This document shows positions 52,236 through 61,037 of a DNA stretch of 64,000 nucleotides, one piece after another (within the stretch, counting starts at the first letter, position 1; each line of letters opens with the position of its first letter). Origin of the DNA: Alteribacillus iranensis (GTDB lineage: Bacteria; Bacillota; Bacilli; Bacillales; Marinococcaceae); contig NZ_FONT01000005.1 of the NCBI RefSeq assembly GCF_900113025.1, positions 1 to 64,000 of the forward strand, in the 5' to 3' direction. The notes below the pieces were generated by a model. It was not told the DNA's origin. It did not search any database and was given only the letters and a program-made list of their open reading frames with translations. A program made the position numbers and the translations under genes.

Positions 52236-52280
52236 ACAGCACCTTCCTGCAAAAACATGTTCTCGCAGGAAGGTGCTGTT
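52236..52280. terminator. Strong hairpin between Mn catalase and bioY2
   Basis: A perfect 15-base stem (ACAGCACCTTCCTGC with GCAGGAAGGTGCTGT) has a short T run on the plus strand and a poorer one on the minus strand. It probably ends the catalase transcript and shields the bioY2 promoter region. Confidence 0.6.
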
Positions 52281-52373
52281 TTACAACATACGTTACATCC
52301 AGAAGCCGTTATGACTGTTTTCTTTCCTTAGTTTTGTCTCACACCCTATCCTTCGTGACCATTCCTAACTTCT

Positions 52374-53231
52374 TTACAAATGAGGGTCTGGCAGATCATC
52401 TGAATGCCGCATGACAGCTGGAAGAGTATCATGAATATATGGTGGTGCAGGAGGTAGTTTCGGTCTCTCACCAAAAGCTGGTGAATTCTCAGCATAGGTA
52501 AATGTTCCACAGCCATCCATACTTGGACCATGTGCCCATCTACCGGCTGCACTTTCATTGCCTGCTGATGTATTAAAAAAAGTATAAGATACCTCCTGTT
52601 TCTCTAATTCAGGCGGAAAAGTACTTGGTACTACGATATTCTCTTTTGCCTCCAATTCTTTAATAGCGGCATACCATTGATTCTGATGCATTCTATCTCT
52701 TGCAATAAGCCAAGACAGCATATCTTTGACACCAGGATCATCAGTTAATTCATATAAACGTACAGCTTGTAATCTTCCCTGTGATTCTGCATTTAAATTA
52801 GCACGAAAGTCGGCGAGTAAATTCCCGCTCGCTATGATGTAATCTGCCGTCCAACGGTTACCGACACTATCAGACGGCATAGCACCCAAACCAGACACAA
52901 TTTGATGTTGTGGGTTAGTCCCTCCTAATATAGCGGCAACCACAGGATTTTTAGCTGCTTCCTCTAAATCTGCATCCGGAGCTCCATCCAACAATCTTGC
53001 TATCATCGTAGCCAGCATTTCAATGTGTGCTAACTCCTCCGTCCCTGTATCCATTAACAAGTCTCGATATTTGCCATCTCCTCTCGTATTCCAACCTTGA
53101 AATAAATACTGCATGGCAACAGAGATCTCTCCAAATTGTCCTCCCAAAATTTCTTGGAGCTTTTTTGCGTAGACGGGATCCGGACGCTCAGGCTTTGCAT
53201 GGTATTGAAGTTCTTTCATATGGTAGAACAA
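52374..53231 (-). CDS. Manganese catalase, YdbD-like
   Basis: A 285-residue di-manganese catalase. Metal ligands are visible in GQFGEISVAMQYLFQ, GTEELAHIEMLATMI, NLNAESQGRLQAVRLYE and ARDRMHQNQW. The C-terminal tail is long and proline-rich (LPPAPPYIHDTLP). TTG 53231 gives the family-typical N-terminus MFYHMKELQYHAKPERPDP; ATG 53219 and GTG 53240 are alternatives and none has a strong ribosome binding site. It is a fuller relative of CotJC at 4414 and may likewise be spore-associated. Confidence 0.88.
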   Translation of the reverse strand: MFYHMKELQYHAKPERPDPVYAKKLQEILGGQFGEISVAMQYLFQGWNTRGDGKYRDLLMDTGTEELAHIEMLATMIARLLDGAPDADLEEAAKNPVVAAILGGTNPQHQIVSGLGAMPSDSVGNRWTADYIIASGNLLADFRANLNAESQGRLQAVRLYELTDDPGVKDMLSWLIARDRMHQNQWYAAIKELEAKENIVVPSTFPPELEKQEVSYTFFNTSAGNESAAGRWAHGPSMDGCGTFTYAENSPAFGERPKLPPAPPYIHDTLPAVMRHSDDLPDPHL

Positions 53232-53306
53232 GTGACACACGCCCTTTTTATAAAAGTATTAGGTTTTAACCTAATCCATTTGTATTCAGGGGAGCGTTTC
53301 CTTGTG

Positions 53307-53351
53307 AAAAAAGACCGTCAAAACGGTTGTTGCCGTTCAGACAGTCTTTTT
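53307..53351 (-). terminator. Terminator of the small CxxC gene
   Basis: AAGACcGTC pairs with GACaGTCTT, and an inner ACGG/CCGT stem stacks on it. A run of six T residues follows on the minus strand. Confidence 0.65.
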
Positions 53352-53367
53352 AGCGTTTGTTTTATAA

Positions 53368-53511
53368 TTATTCCTTTATTCCTTCCAGCCACTCTGAGTA
53401 GCATTCATCGCACAATACCTCTTCTCGCTCTTCCTTCTCCCGAAAAAAGGACACATGATGGATACGTTGCTCAGTAATGGCATCATCGCAATAAAAGCAA
53501 GTATTTCTCAT
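53368..53511 (-). CDS. Small zinc-finger-like CxxC protein
   Basis: A 47-residue protein, too short for routine gene finding. It has two CxxC pairs, CFYC (residues 5-8) and CDEC (34-37), the pattern of a small treble-clef or rubredoxin-like zinc site. A charged segment (REKEEREE) separates them. ATG 53511 has AAGGATG ten bases ahead, and the terminator at 53307 lies directly downstream, which supports a real transcript. Function unknown; similar tiny zinc proteins are common in Bacillus. Confidence 0.68.
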   Translation of the reverse strand: MRNTCFYCDDAITEQRIHHVSFFREKEEREEVLCDECYSEWLEGIKE

Positions 53512-53722
53512 TTTTCACACATCCTTGTATCAGACTTAACACCATTATTTTGACCATTTATACCAGGAGGATACTACTAGCCACCTTTATTGTTCCTCAT
53601 CCCTGCAAAATATAAAAATACCCAAGTTAATACAACAGGACAACGAGGGATAAAGCGCGACAACTTGGAAAAAATAATTATGCAAAGTCTAAATACACCT
53701 GCTTATGCAGAGGAGATAGAAT

Positions 53723-54724
53723 ATGAATTTACAATTAATTGAAATATACGTACCAGAGGAGGAATTTCCCCTTTTAGATAGCAGTTTGGAAAAGTTTGAG
53801 TTCATTACTCGTTGGGTTTCTCAAGAATCGACTGGCTATAAATTGGTAAGAGTTCTTGTGAGTAAAGAAAACTCGGAAGACATTTTAAATTACTTAGAAA
53901 AAACTTCACAACAATACGATGAATGGAAAGCACTATTATTTTCACTTCAAACGTCCATACCTAATATAAAAGAGGATGAAAGTCAAAAGAACTCAGAGAA
54001 AGAGAAAGATGAGAGAGAGCTTATCCGGGCAAGCCGACATGAATTATATTCGGTTGTCCACTCATCAAGCGAGACTTCGAAGAGTTTCTCTTGGTTTTTG
54101 GTTTTCTCTGCCTTGGTAGCAGCTGCTGGAATTTTTAAAAATAGTCCAGCTATCGTTATAGGGGCTATGATGATTGCCCCTTTAATAGGCCCATTTACTG
54201 CACTGGCTTTTGCCTCTGTACTCGGAGATTATAAACTATTACGAAAATCAATTACTTCTTCTTTTTATGGTCTCATACTTCCCATCAGCATCGCAGTGTT
54301 TTTAGGAATAATTTTTGAGCTTCCATTAGAAAGCCAAGAGTATTCATCACGGATGAATATCGAATTCATTGATATTATTGCAGCGTTAGCCTCCGGGGCA
54401 GCAGGAGCAATTTCTTTCTTGAAACGAGTCTCAGAAGCATTCGTTGGTGTCATGGTGTCAGTCGCTCTTCTTCCACCGGCTGTCGTTTTCGGTATGACTG
54501 TAGGGGCAGCCCAGTGGGAAGAAGCAGTCACACCCATTTTGCTATTACTGGTTAATATTTCATCCATTGTCCTCTCCGCCATCATCGTCTTTTGGTTAAG
54601 CGGTATCCAGCCAGTCAAATGGGGCGAAATACAAGAGGCCTACACTTCCCGAAAATACGCTCTACTTTTTGTCAGTATTATTATACTCGTCTTATGTATC
54701 GCCATTTACTTTATTAATTTTTAA
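53723..54724 (+). CDS. DUF389 membrane protein
   Basis: A 333-residue protein with a cytosolic ACT-like N-terminal domain (about residues 1-75), a charged linker and about seven transmembrane helices. The DUF389 motifs AIVIGAMMIAPLIGPFTALAFA and SGAAGAISFLKRVSEAFVGVMVSVALLPPAVVFG are clear. The family is widespread and its function unsettled. AGAGGAG lies before ATG 53723. It seems monocistronic. Confidence 0.87.
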   Translation: MNLQLIEIYVPEEEFPLLDSSLEKFEFITRWVSQESTGYKLVRVLVSKENSEDILNYLEKTSQQYDEWKALLFSLQTSIPNIKEDESQKNSEKEKDERELIRASRHELYSVVHSSSETSKSFSWFLVFSALVAAAGIFKNSPAIVIGAMMIAPLIGPFTALAFASVLGDYKLLRKSITSSFYGLILPISIAVFLGIIFELPLESQEYSSRMNIEFIDIIAALASGAAGAISFLKRVSEAFVGVMVSVALLPPAVVFGMTVGAAQWEEAVTPILLLLVNISSIVLSAIIVFWLSGIQPVKWGEIQEAYTSRKYALLFVSIIILVLCIAIYFINF

Positions 54725-54815
54725 AGAGCTCTTCCTCTATTTTCTTCTTCTTAAATCATGTTCCCTTCCATACATTGTTAATTAAGTAATCACGATATAA
54801 AGGAAGAGGGATAAC

Positions 54816-55649
54816 ATGATTCATATTCAAGGATTTTCCTCTCCAGGAAACAACATGTGGATACCGGGTAGCATAGAACATACCATTTACCATGCTATGA
54901 GTACTTCACCTGATCATTTCTCATTTCCAACAGAGACAGATTTAAAATTTACGGTGGAGTGCCGAAAAAGAATCTTAACAAACGCAAATGCAATGAATCG
55001 AAGCCACGCTCAGTTCGAAGTGTTTGCACGGTCCCGATGTAATCCTCGCTATTGGTTACGAACGAGAACTGGAGGGTTTCAACTAAGATCCGGCGTCAGC
55101 CCGGCTGCTGCTATTGAAGACATTCAAGTAAATAGCAGTCAATATGCATTCGAGTGCGCAACCGCTATGATGATTATACTTTACCAATCCGTTCTTCACA
55201 TGATTGGCCCCCAGATGTTTGACCGCTTATACACAGATCTATATCTATACAGTTGGGAGGCAGACCCAGACTTGGGGTTATCTGCTGATCATACGGCATC
55301 CATCATTCCTGGGGACGTAGTGTATTTTCATAACCCTGACTTCTACCCTAAAACCTCTCCATGGCGTGGGGAAAATGCCATTGCAATGGGGAACAGTATT
55401 TTTTTCGGTCATGGTATTGGAATGAGGAAAGCGGAAGAAATTGTTCATATCTTAAACCAGCATAGACGCAGAGGTTCAATGAGATCAGCTTATTTAATGA
55501 GCACCGCCACACGGTTGGATTTTGTACGAATTGCTTCCTCTATCAATGGTCTCTCTCGGTCTGCCGTTTCGAAAATTCCTTCTCCTATTGTTCATCATAA
55601 TCAATCATCGATTTCGTATGATATGTATAAACGGAAAAAACTCCCGTGA
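54816..55649 (+). CDS. tgl: Protein-glutamine gamma-glutamyltransferase, spore coat
   Basis: A 277-residue transglutaminase that cross-links coat proteins through glutamyl-lysine bonds. The catalytic motif YAFECATAMMII puts the nucleophile at Cys114. The B. subtilis Tgl elements GDVVYFHNPDF, WRGENAI, FGHGIGM and SAYLMSTATRLD all appear in order. It is about 30 residues longer than B. subtilis Tgl at the C-terminus. AAGGAAGAGGG precedes ATG 54816. Mother-cell expression is expected from the family. No sigma-K promoter could be fixed. Confidence 0.92.
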   Translation: MIHIQGFSSPGNNMWIPGSIEHTIYHAMSTSPDHFSFPTETDLKFTVECRKRILTNANAMNRSHAQFEVFARSRCNPRYWLRTRTGGFQLRSGVSPAAAIEDIQVNSSQYAFECATAMMIILYQSVLHMIGPQMFDRLYTDLYLYSWEADPDLGLSADHTASIIPGDVVYFHNPDFYPKTSPWRGENAIAMGNSIFFGHGIGMRKAEEIVHILNQHRRRGSMRSAYLMSTATRLDFVRIASSINGLSRSAVSKIPSPIVHHNQSSISYDMYKRKKLP

Positions 55650-55846
55650 AGAATATAGGTCCGGGAGAAAAACAGGTTTATTATGTTAAATACCGGGAAT
55701 TATATTGACAATTGCAAGTAATTGCTTAGCTGGCGACAAATTTTGGTAGGGGACATGAAAAACACCCCACCTCTTATGTCTAAACCGTACGGAGGATAGG
55801 CTAAGAGAAAAAGGATCTTGCCCCTTAAACCGCCCATTTTCTATGT

Positions 55847-55876
55847 AAAAAGAGGCTGTTACGATAAACAGCCTCC
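55847..55876 (-). terminator. Terminator of the NlpC/P60 gene
   Basis: GAGGCTGTT pairs with AACAGCCTC around ACGATA, with TTTTT following on the minus strand. Confidence 0.85.
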
Positions 55877-55896
55877 ATAAGTTAACGGATATTGAA

Positions 55897-56931
55897 TTAG
55901 CGCTCAAGTGCTCTTTCTAGAAACACTGCAAAATGAGCACGTGTAGTTTCTCGTCTTGGTTCAAATTCATTGTTGGAATTACCAGTAGTGATTCCACTTC
56001 CAGCTAAAGCATGGATATGTTTAGCATAGGGATGATCCTCACTAACGTCTATAAATTCTTTATCATATGTAACGCCATTCAACTCAAATGCTCGATAGAA
56101 AATCACTGCCATATGTTGTCGTGTAAGCGGATCTTCCGGCATAAAGTTATCATCTTTATCCCCTGTAATAATTCCAGCTTCGTTCACAGCTTGAATTGCT
56201 TCCACGTGTTCTGTGTCACCGTTGACGTCATGAAAGTCTTTGCTGCTTCCATCGTGAGATAAATCCAAAGCGTTCGTTAAGTATGCAGCTGCTTCTGCTC
56301 TTGTGATACTAGTGGATGGCTTAAATGTGCTATCACCGTAACCGCTCATGATTTTTTGATCTGCTAATTCTGAAATACTATTATAAGCCCAATAATCATC
56401 TTCTACGTCATGATATTCACCTTCAGGCAGCGGCTCTAGCTCCTGGGACTTTACAGCTTCTTGCGCTTTATCCTCGTTTGCAATGACTCGTTTTGCACCA
56501 ACATAGCGATCGCCCCAATAGTAAGGATCATCTAACTGAGAAATAATTACCCCTTTTGAAGTTGAGGAATGAATAAACTGACCGTTTCCTATGTATATCC
56601 CATTATGTTGAATGCCCGAACCGTGAGAGAAAAAGACAAGGTCTCCTTTACGAAGATCAGATTTTGAAACAGATTTTCCGACTCCATATTGTTCTGCTGC
56701 TGTCCGAGGCAGCTCTTCTCCAGCTTTCTTAAAAGTGTATTGAATAAAACCAGAGCAATCAAAGCCGCCAGGTGTTGTTCCTCCCCATTGATAAGGAGTC
56801 CCCATGTGTTTTTTTGCTTCAGCGATGATCTCATCTACTTTTCCGGCAGCTTCCGACACCCCTGGCTGGATGCTGAAAGATGCAAGCAGCATAAAAAGGC
56901 CTAACACGCCCACTAAGCTTCTTTTGACCAA
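55897..56931 (-). CDS. NlpC/P60 cell-wall endopeptidase with three SLH domains
   Basis: A 344-residue secreted wall hydrolase. A signal peptide (about residues 1-29, ending VSEAAG) is followed by a NlpC/P60 domain (30-150) with catalytic Cys59 in GGFDCSGFIQY and His in IQHNGIYIGNGQFIHSS. Three SLH repeats (about 180-340) should anchor it to secondary wall polymer. It would cut peptidoglycan stem peptides. The start is taken as TTG 56931 after AAGGGG; GTG 56940 is possible. SLH anchoring suggests that the organism has pyruvylated wall polymer or an S-layer. Confidence 0.88.
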   Translation of the reverse strand: MVKRSLVGVLGLFMLLASFSIQPGVSEAAGKVDEIIAEAKKHMGTPYQWGGTTPGGFDCSGFIQYTFKKAGEELPRTAAEQYGVGKSVSKSDLRKGDLVFFSHGSGIQHNGIYIGNGQFIHSSTSKGVIISQLDDPYYWGDRYVGAKRVIANEDKAQEAVKSQELEPLPEGEYHDVEDDYWAYNSISELADQKIMSGYGDSTFKPSTSITRAEAAAYLTNALDLSHDGSSKDFHDVNGDTEHVEAIQAVNEAGIITGDKDDNFMPEDPLTRQHMAVIFYRAFELNGVTYDKEFIDVSEDHPYAKHIHALAGSGITTGNSNNEFEPRRETTRAHFAVFLERALER

Positions 56932-57012
56932 AATGGCCACCCCTTCCCCCAATATTCTCTCTATGTATATTTGTGTGAATGTTCGTACTCTATGTAGAAA
57001 TCTAGTAAACAG

Positions 57013-57043
57013 TGTAACATGCTAAGTATCTTATTATGTTACA
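57013..57043. promoter_or_regulatory. TGTAACA inverted repeat upstream of the wall hydrolase
   Basis: TGTAACA-N17-TGTTACA lies about 80 bases before the NlpC gene, in an A/T-rich gap of roughly 490 bases. Related TGTAAC words recur to about 57220. A regulatory site is possible. The rest of the gap (57044-57456) shows no gene. Confidence 0.3.
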
Positions 57044-57456
57044 GGAATATAACAAGTATAATACAAATGATGACATATTCATGTATTTTCATGCATAATA
57101 ACCAATTTTTGTAACATAATCTTCCTTCCTCCTATCTTTCTACCAGTTATTCGACATTCACTCTGACACTATGTTATTTAACCACTGTTAATTTTTGATG
57201 AAGATACAGAAATGTAACAAATATATTAAATGAGTGGATCTATTTTCTTCCTAGTAAATGCACTGCTCCCTCCTTTTCATTTTTTCAATAATTAAATATT
57301 TTAAAGGAATAGGAATGCTTTTATCAGTAGAGGGCGTACCGAGGTGGTGGTCGTTATGTTTACTTACATTCTGACGGGGGAAAACTATGCATAACACGAC
57401 CTAAATCGATAGGTGGGGTTACAATTAGTATTTCTTTACCAAATACAACCACCCGA

Positions 57457-57849
57457 GTGGAGGAGAATACAAAAGAGGATATCAATCAACAAATCCAAAG
57501 CGAAATTCAAGAAAGTATTCAATATTACCAAGAAGCTAGTCCTGCCTCTATACTGGGACGGATAAACGAATTAGACAGAGAATGGGATACAGAAAGAGTA
57601 CTAGAGGCAAATGCCTCCAGTTTAGTAGTGATCGGTAGTGTATTGAGTTTATTCGTTAATAGAAAATGGAGTCTGCTGCCAATCATAGTAGGGAGCTTTC
57701 TCTTTCAGCATGCCACTCAAGGCTGGTGCCCTCCTTTAAGTATCATTAGACGAGCAGGCATACGTACTTCGTCAGAAATCCAAAAAGAAAAACAAGCACT
57801 CTTGAATATCTACCACAAGATAAAAGTCGAAAATGCGTCACCACGCTAA
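57457..57849 (+). CDS. DUF2892-like membrane protein
   Basis: A 130-residue protein with a charged, helical N-terminal part (residues 1-45) and two hydrophobic segments (about 50-82). A conserved-looking tail QGWCPPLSIIRRAGIRTSSEI is characteristic of DUF2892-type proteins. GTG 57457 is the first canonical start, but has no ribosome binding site. The same frame is open upstream from 57331 with protein-like sequence (SLPNTTTRV), and AGGTGGGG at 57411-57418 is followed by an ATT codon at 57424. The real N-terminus may be about 11 residues longer. Function unknown. Confidence 0.65.
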   Translation: MEENTKEDINQQIQSEIQESIQYYQEASPASILGRINELDREWDTERVLEANASSLVVIGSVLSLFVNRKWSLLPIIVGSFLFQHATQGWCPPLSIIRRAGIRTSSEIQKEKQALLNIYHKIKVENASPR

Positions 57850-57893
57850 CAACCGTAGTTGCACATTATAGATCTAGAAGGTTCAATCTTCCG

Positions 57894-58970
57894 TTATTCC
57901 AACGGGAGATCGAACCAAAAACTATGTCTGTGACCATCTGTTTGAAGGCCAACTTGACCTCCGTGTTTTTCGACAACTTCCTTGACGATAGCAAGTCCAA
58001 TTCCTTTTCTTTCCGAGGATGCTTCCGTGCTTTCTGTCTGGTGATACCGATCAAAGATTTTATCTTTCTCTTCGGGCAGTATTGTCTTCCCCGTTGTCTC
58101 TACTTCGATATGATAATCTTTTCTCTTTGTATATCCTTTTATTTTAATAGGTGATCGGCATTCTTGATGTTCGATTGCATTTTGTACCAAATTAATCAAT
58201 ACACTTTCCATTTGATAAGGATCTATCTGTAAATCGCGTTCTTCCACTTCTACGCTTATTTGTATTTCTTTTTCTAATAAATCCCATCTGAAAAGTGTTA
58301 TCGAACGATCAATCAGTTCTTTCATATTCACTTTCTCTTTTTTGAGTTTCCTATCCGTGATTTCTATTTCCCACTCTGACAATTTATATAGATCATTTAC
58401 CATGTTAATAAGACGAAGCGCTTCTTTATGCAATGCATCGTATAAAACGGGACTGCCAGGTATGATCCCTTTTTTTAATCCTTCGAGATATCCATTAATA
58501 TTCGACAAAGGTGTTCTTAACTCATGCGCCATTTCTGAAACGAGACGTGTTCTAGACTCTTCTATACTTTTTAGCTTTACTGATAATGCGTTAAAATTCC
58601 TAGTCAAACGGTTAATTTCGTTTTCTTGATGCGTCATCTCTATGTCTGGGAAGTCCCCTTTTATTAAGTCCTCTGTGGAATCTGCCAATTGCTGTATAGG
58701 GGACAACACTTTCTTTAAGAGAAGATAATAAAACACGCTGCCAGAGAGGACTGATATCAACAGTACAGCGAGGACAAAGTATAGAAAAGTTTCATTAAAG
58801 GTTTGCTGTTGAACTTGGTTTACTCCATTAAGGTTTCCAACTAACTGACACGCAAATTGATAAACCGTAAAACCACTTAACCCTATCATTAGACTAATAA
58901 TAACGATATTACCAATTGTTAAACGGCTGATTAATGTTAAGGAAGATGGAATATGCTTTTTACTCAACAA
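57894..58970 (-). CDS. Sensor histidine kinase
   Basis: A 358-residue membrane kinase: helix 1 at about residues 15-40, a short external loop, helix 2 at 60-82, a HAMP domain (about 83-135), a HisKA domain with phospho-accepting His149 in SEMAHELRTPLSNINGY, and an HATPase domain with the N box LVQNAIEH and a G box region in GIGLAIVKEVVEKHGG. Its start (TTG 58970) overlaps the end of the response regulator gene by 11 bases. It probably senses envelope or redox conditions, given the thiol-redox genes upstream in the same operon. Confidence 0.9.
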   Translation of the reverse strand: MLSKKHIPSSLTLISRLTIGNIVIISLMIGLSGFTVYQFACQLVGNLNGVNQVQQQTFNETFLYFVLAVLLISVLSGSVFYYLLLKKVLSPIQQLADSTEDLIKGDFPDIEMTHQENEINRLTRNFNALSVKLKSIEESRTRLVSEMAHELRTPLSNINGYLEGLKKGIIPGSPVLYDALHKEALRLINMVNDLYKLSEWEIEITDRKLKKEKVNMKELIDRSITLFRWDLLEKEIQISVEVEERDLQIDPYQMESVLINLVQNAIEHQECRSPIKIKGYTKRKDYHIEVETTGKTILPEEKDKIFDRYHQTESTEASSERKGIGLAIVKEVVEKHGGQVGLQTDGHRHSFWFDLPLE

Positions 58971-59640
58971 ACTTATACCCCATTCCTCTAACTGTGATTA
59001 TTCTTTTGGGTGCTGAAGGATCTGCCTCTATTTTTTCACGCAAATGCTTGACGTGTACATCTATCGTCCGGTCCTGAATCACATTTTCGGACAGAGGATA
59101 TATCTGATCAATTAACTGTTCTCTTGAGAAAAGGATGTTTGGGTGCCTCATGAAATGGTATAAAAGCGTAAATTCAATTTTCGTTAAGGAAAGAGTTTGA
59201 CCATTTAATTCAGCTTCTCCTTTTCGAGGCATAATTGTCAGACCACCGTACGTGATCTTCTGACACAAGTGACCTGTGCGTCTGAGGATTGTTTCCACGC
59301 GGGCTACCAGTTCTTCGGGGCTAAATGGTTTTGTTACATAATCATCAGCCCCCATTTTCAGTCCTGCTATTCTCTCACGACTGCTTACCTTAGCCGTTAA
59401 CATGAGAATCGCTGTGTCCATATCTTGATCACGCACCCATTGACATACTTCTTCCCCTGACATCTTAGGAAGCATTAAATCGAGTATAATTAAACAAGGG
59501 TTCGTTCGTTCAATCATCTGTAATGCTGTTTCTCCATCAGACGCAGTAAGTACCTCATAATTTTCCTTTTCCAGATATATTTTTATGAGATTTTGAATCA
59601 TAGGATCATCTTCTACCACAAGCAATGTTTGCTGTAACAA
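58960..59640 (-). CDS. OmpR-family response regulator
   Basis: A 226-residue regulator with a receiver domain (residues 1-115; phospho-accepting Asp in LIILDLMLPKMSGEE, acidic pair near residue 11, conserved Lys in VTKPFSPEEL) and a winged helix (about 130-226) ending RTIDVHVKHLREKIEADPSAPKRIITVRGMGYKF. TTG 59640 is favoured, five bases after AGGTGG; GTG 59649 overlaps that site. Partner of the kinase just downstream. It may control its own operon of TlpA- and CcdA-like proteins. Confidence 0.9.
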   Translation of the reverse strand: MLQQTLLVVEDDPMIQNLIKIYLEKENYEVLTASDGETALQMIERTNPCLIILDLMLPKMSGEEVCQWVRDQDMDTAILMLTAKVSSRERIAGLKMGADDYVTKPFSPEELVARVETILRRTGHLCQKITYGGLTIMPRKGEAELNGQTLSLTKIEFTLLYHFMRHPNILFSREQLIDQIYPLSENVIQDRTIDVHVKHLREKIEADPSAPKRIITVRGMGYKFVE

Positions 59641-59671
59641 TGACGCCACCTCATTCGATGGAGGAATAATA

Positions 59672-60277
59672 TTAATTTAATGATTCCCACTCTTCCACCA
59701 TATAATCATAAGTCATGGGGCCAACGCTAATACTTTGAACTATCCCTTTCCTATCAATAAAAAAAGATGTCGGAATTGGCTGCACACCAAAATCATTGGC
59801 TGCTTCTACTTTCTTATCTAACACGATAGGAAATGTTAAATCAAATTCGTCTACGAAAGCTTCTACACTGTTTAATCCACCTTCTGTTTCTGTTAAGTTC
59901 ACTGCTAAAATATTAGCATCGTGTTCTTCGTAAAAATCTTGCATGTCCGGCATTTCAGCCCGACATGGTGGGCACCATGTTGCCCAAAAGTTGATCAGGA
60001 CTTTTTCCCCTTCGTACTCTGACAAAGTGACTTCATCTCCAGCTAACGTAGTAAGAGTGAAATCAGGAGCTTTTTCTCCCGTTTGAATCCAGTCTCCTTT
60101 TTCTGATACAGGTGCTTCACTTTCTTCGAGCTCAAATTCATTTGCTGACTCTGATCCATTGGAACTTTCTTGTGAATTAGACTCAGCACCTCCTGTCTGA
60201 TCGTTTGTATCAAACGCTTCATAAAAAGCCCATCCGAGCATCACGACAACGATAATTCCAATTATCCATGTTCTCAT
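59672..60277 (-). CDS. TlpA/ResA-like membrane-anchored thioredoxin
   Basis: A 201-residue extracytoplasmic thiol-disulfide protein. An N-terminal anchor (about residues 4-20) is followed by an acidic Ser/Asn/Glu linker and a thioredoxin fold (65-200). The active site is FWATWCPPCRAEM with Cys102 and Cys105. Family members ResA and StoA keep apocytochrome c or spore proteins reduced, taking electrons from CcdA, which the adjacent upstream gene appears to encode. GGAGGAAGG precedes ATG 60277. Confidence 0.88.
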   Translation of the reverse strand: MRTWIIGIIVVVMLGWAFYEAFDTNDQTGGAESNSQESSNGSESANEFELEESEAPVSEKGDWIQTGEKAPDFTLTTLAGDEVTLSEYEGEKVLINFWATWCPPCRAEMPDMQDFYEEHDANILAVNLTETEGGLNSVEAFVDEFDLTFPIVLDKKVEAANDFGVQPIPTSFFIDRKGIVQSISVGPMTYDYMVEEWESLN

Positions 60278-60295
60278 CGTTACACCTTCCTCCCT

Positions 60296-61036
60296 TTATC
60301 CTAAATTTGCAAACCACGTGCCTTCTACTAATCGAAGTAAGTATATCGACAAACGAGTTAACTCACCGGTATACAGGAGAACACCTATTATTATTAATAA
60401 AACGCCTCCTATTTTCATAATGATGTTTGAATATTTAATGATCCACTTGGTAGACCCTGCAAAAAAGCCTAACGCTAGAAAAGGTACCGAAAAACCAACA
60501 ACATAAAAACTCGTATACCACAAACCTGAGGATGGTTGGGATGCAGCGAGCATTAGTATGGATGCAAAGATGGGACCGATACACGGCGTCCATCCAGCTG
60601 CGAAACCTATCCCTACTAGAGTGGTTCCGGCATACCCTGCCGGTTTTTTTGTAAATCGTAACCTTTTATCTTTCGCGAGTAGTTTTATATTTAACCACCC
60701 TGCGATGTACAGCCCCATAATAATAACAAACACTCCACTGATCCTCTGAAGGAGTAAACCACTATCCCCTCTAAGAAAACTGTTTACAAATTGTCCGGCA
60801 TAGGACGCACCAAGACCCAGGCCAATGAAGACAGTGGAAACACCCGCCAGGAAAAACAAGGAATGTGTAAGTACTTTCATACGCACTTCTTTCGTTTGAT
60901 TCCCTTGTAAATCTTTCACTCCCACCCCGGTGATATAAGACAAATAAGCTGGAAACAATGGAAGTGTACAAGGAGAGATGAAAGAAATAAATCCAGCCCA
61001 CAACGCTAACCAGATCGTTACATCTGCTGCTCCCAT
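60296..61036 (-). CDS. ccdA: CcdA-like thiol-disulfide transmembrane protein
   Basis: A 246-residue DsbD/CcdA-type protein with six helices that passes reducing power from cytosolic thioredoxin to the outside. Conserved regions include SFISPCTLPLFPAYLSYITGVG with the first redox Cys, and AGWTPCIGPIFASILMLA with the second. GGAGAGG precedes ATG 61036. It sits one base after the membrane protein gene upstream and 18 bases before the TlpA-like gene, so the three are one unit with the two-component genes. Confidence 0.9.
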   Translation of the reverse strand: MGAADVTIWLALWAGFISFISPCTLPLFPAYLSYITGVGVKDLQGNQTKEVRMKVLTHSLFFLAGVSTVFIGLGLGASYAGQFVNSFLRGDSGLLLQRISGVFVIIMGLYIAGWLNIKLLAKDKRLRFTKKPAGYAGTTLVGIGFAAGWTPCIGPIFASILMLAASQPSSGLWYTSFYVVGFSVPFLALGFFAGSTKWIIKYSNIIMKIGGVLLIIIGVLLYTGELTRLSIYLLRLVEGTWFANLG

Positions 61037-61037
61037 G

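Noticed and set aside
57356-57394. 12-codon leader peptide after GAGGTGGTGG
   Set aside because: It has a good ribosome binding site, but no attenuator structure or regulatory codon run is visible, and the DUF2892 frame passes through it.
57300-57456. Riboswitch upstream of the DUF2892 gene or the NlpC gene
   Set aside because: A GTCGT/ACGAC pairing exists, but I could not match the conserved core of any known class, including the cyclic di-AMP type often linked to wall hydrolases.
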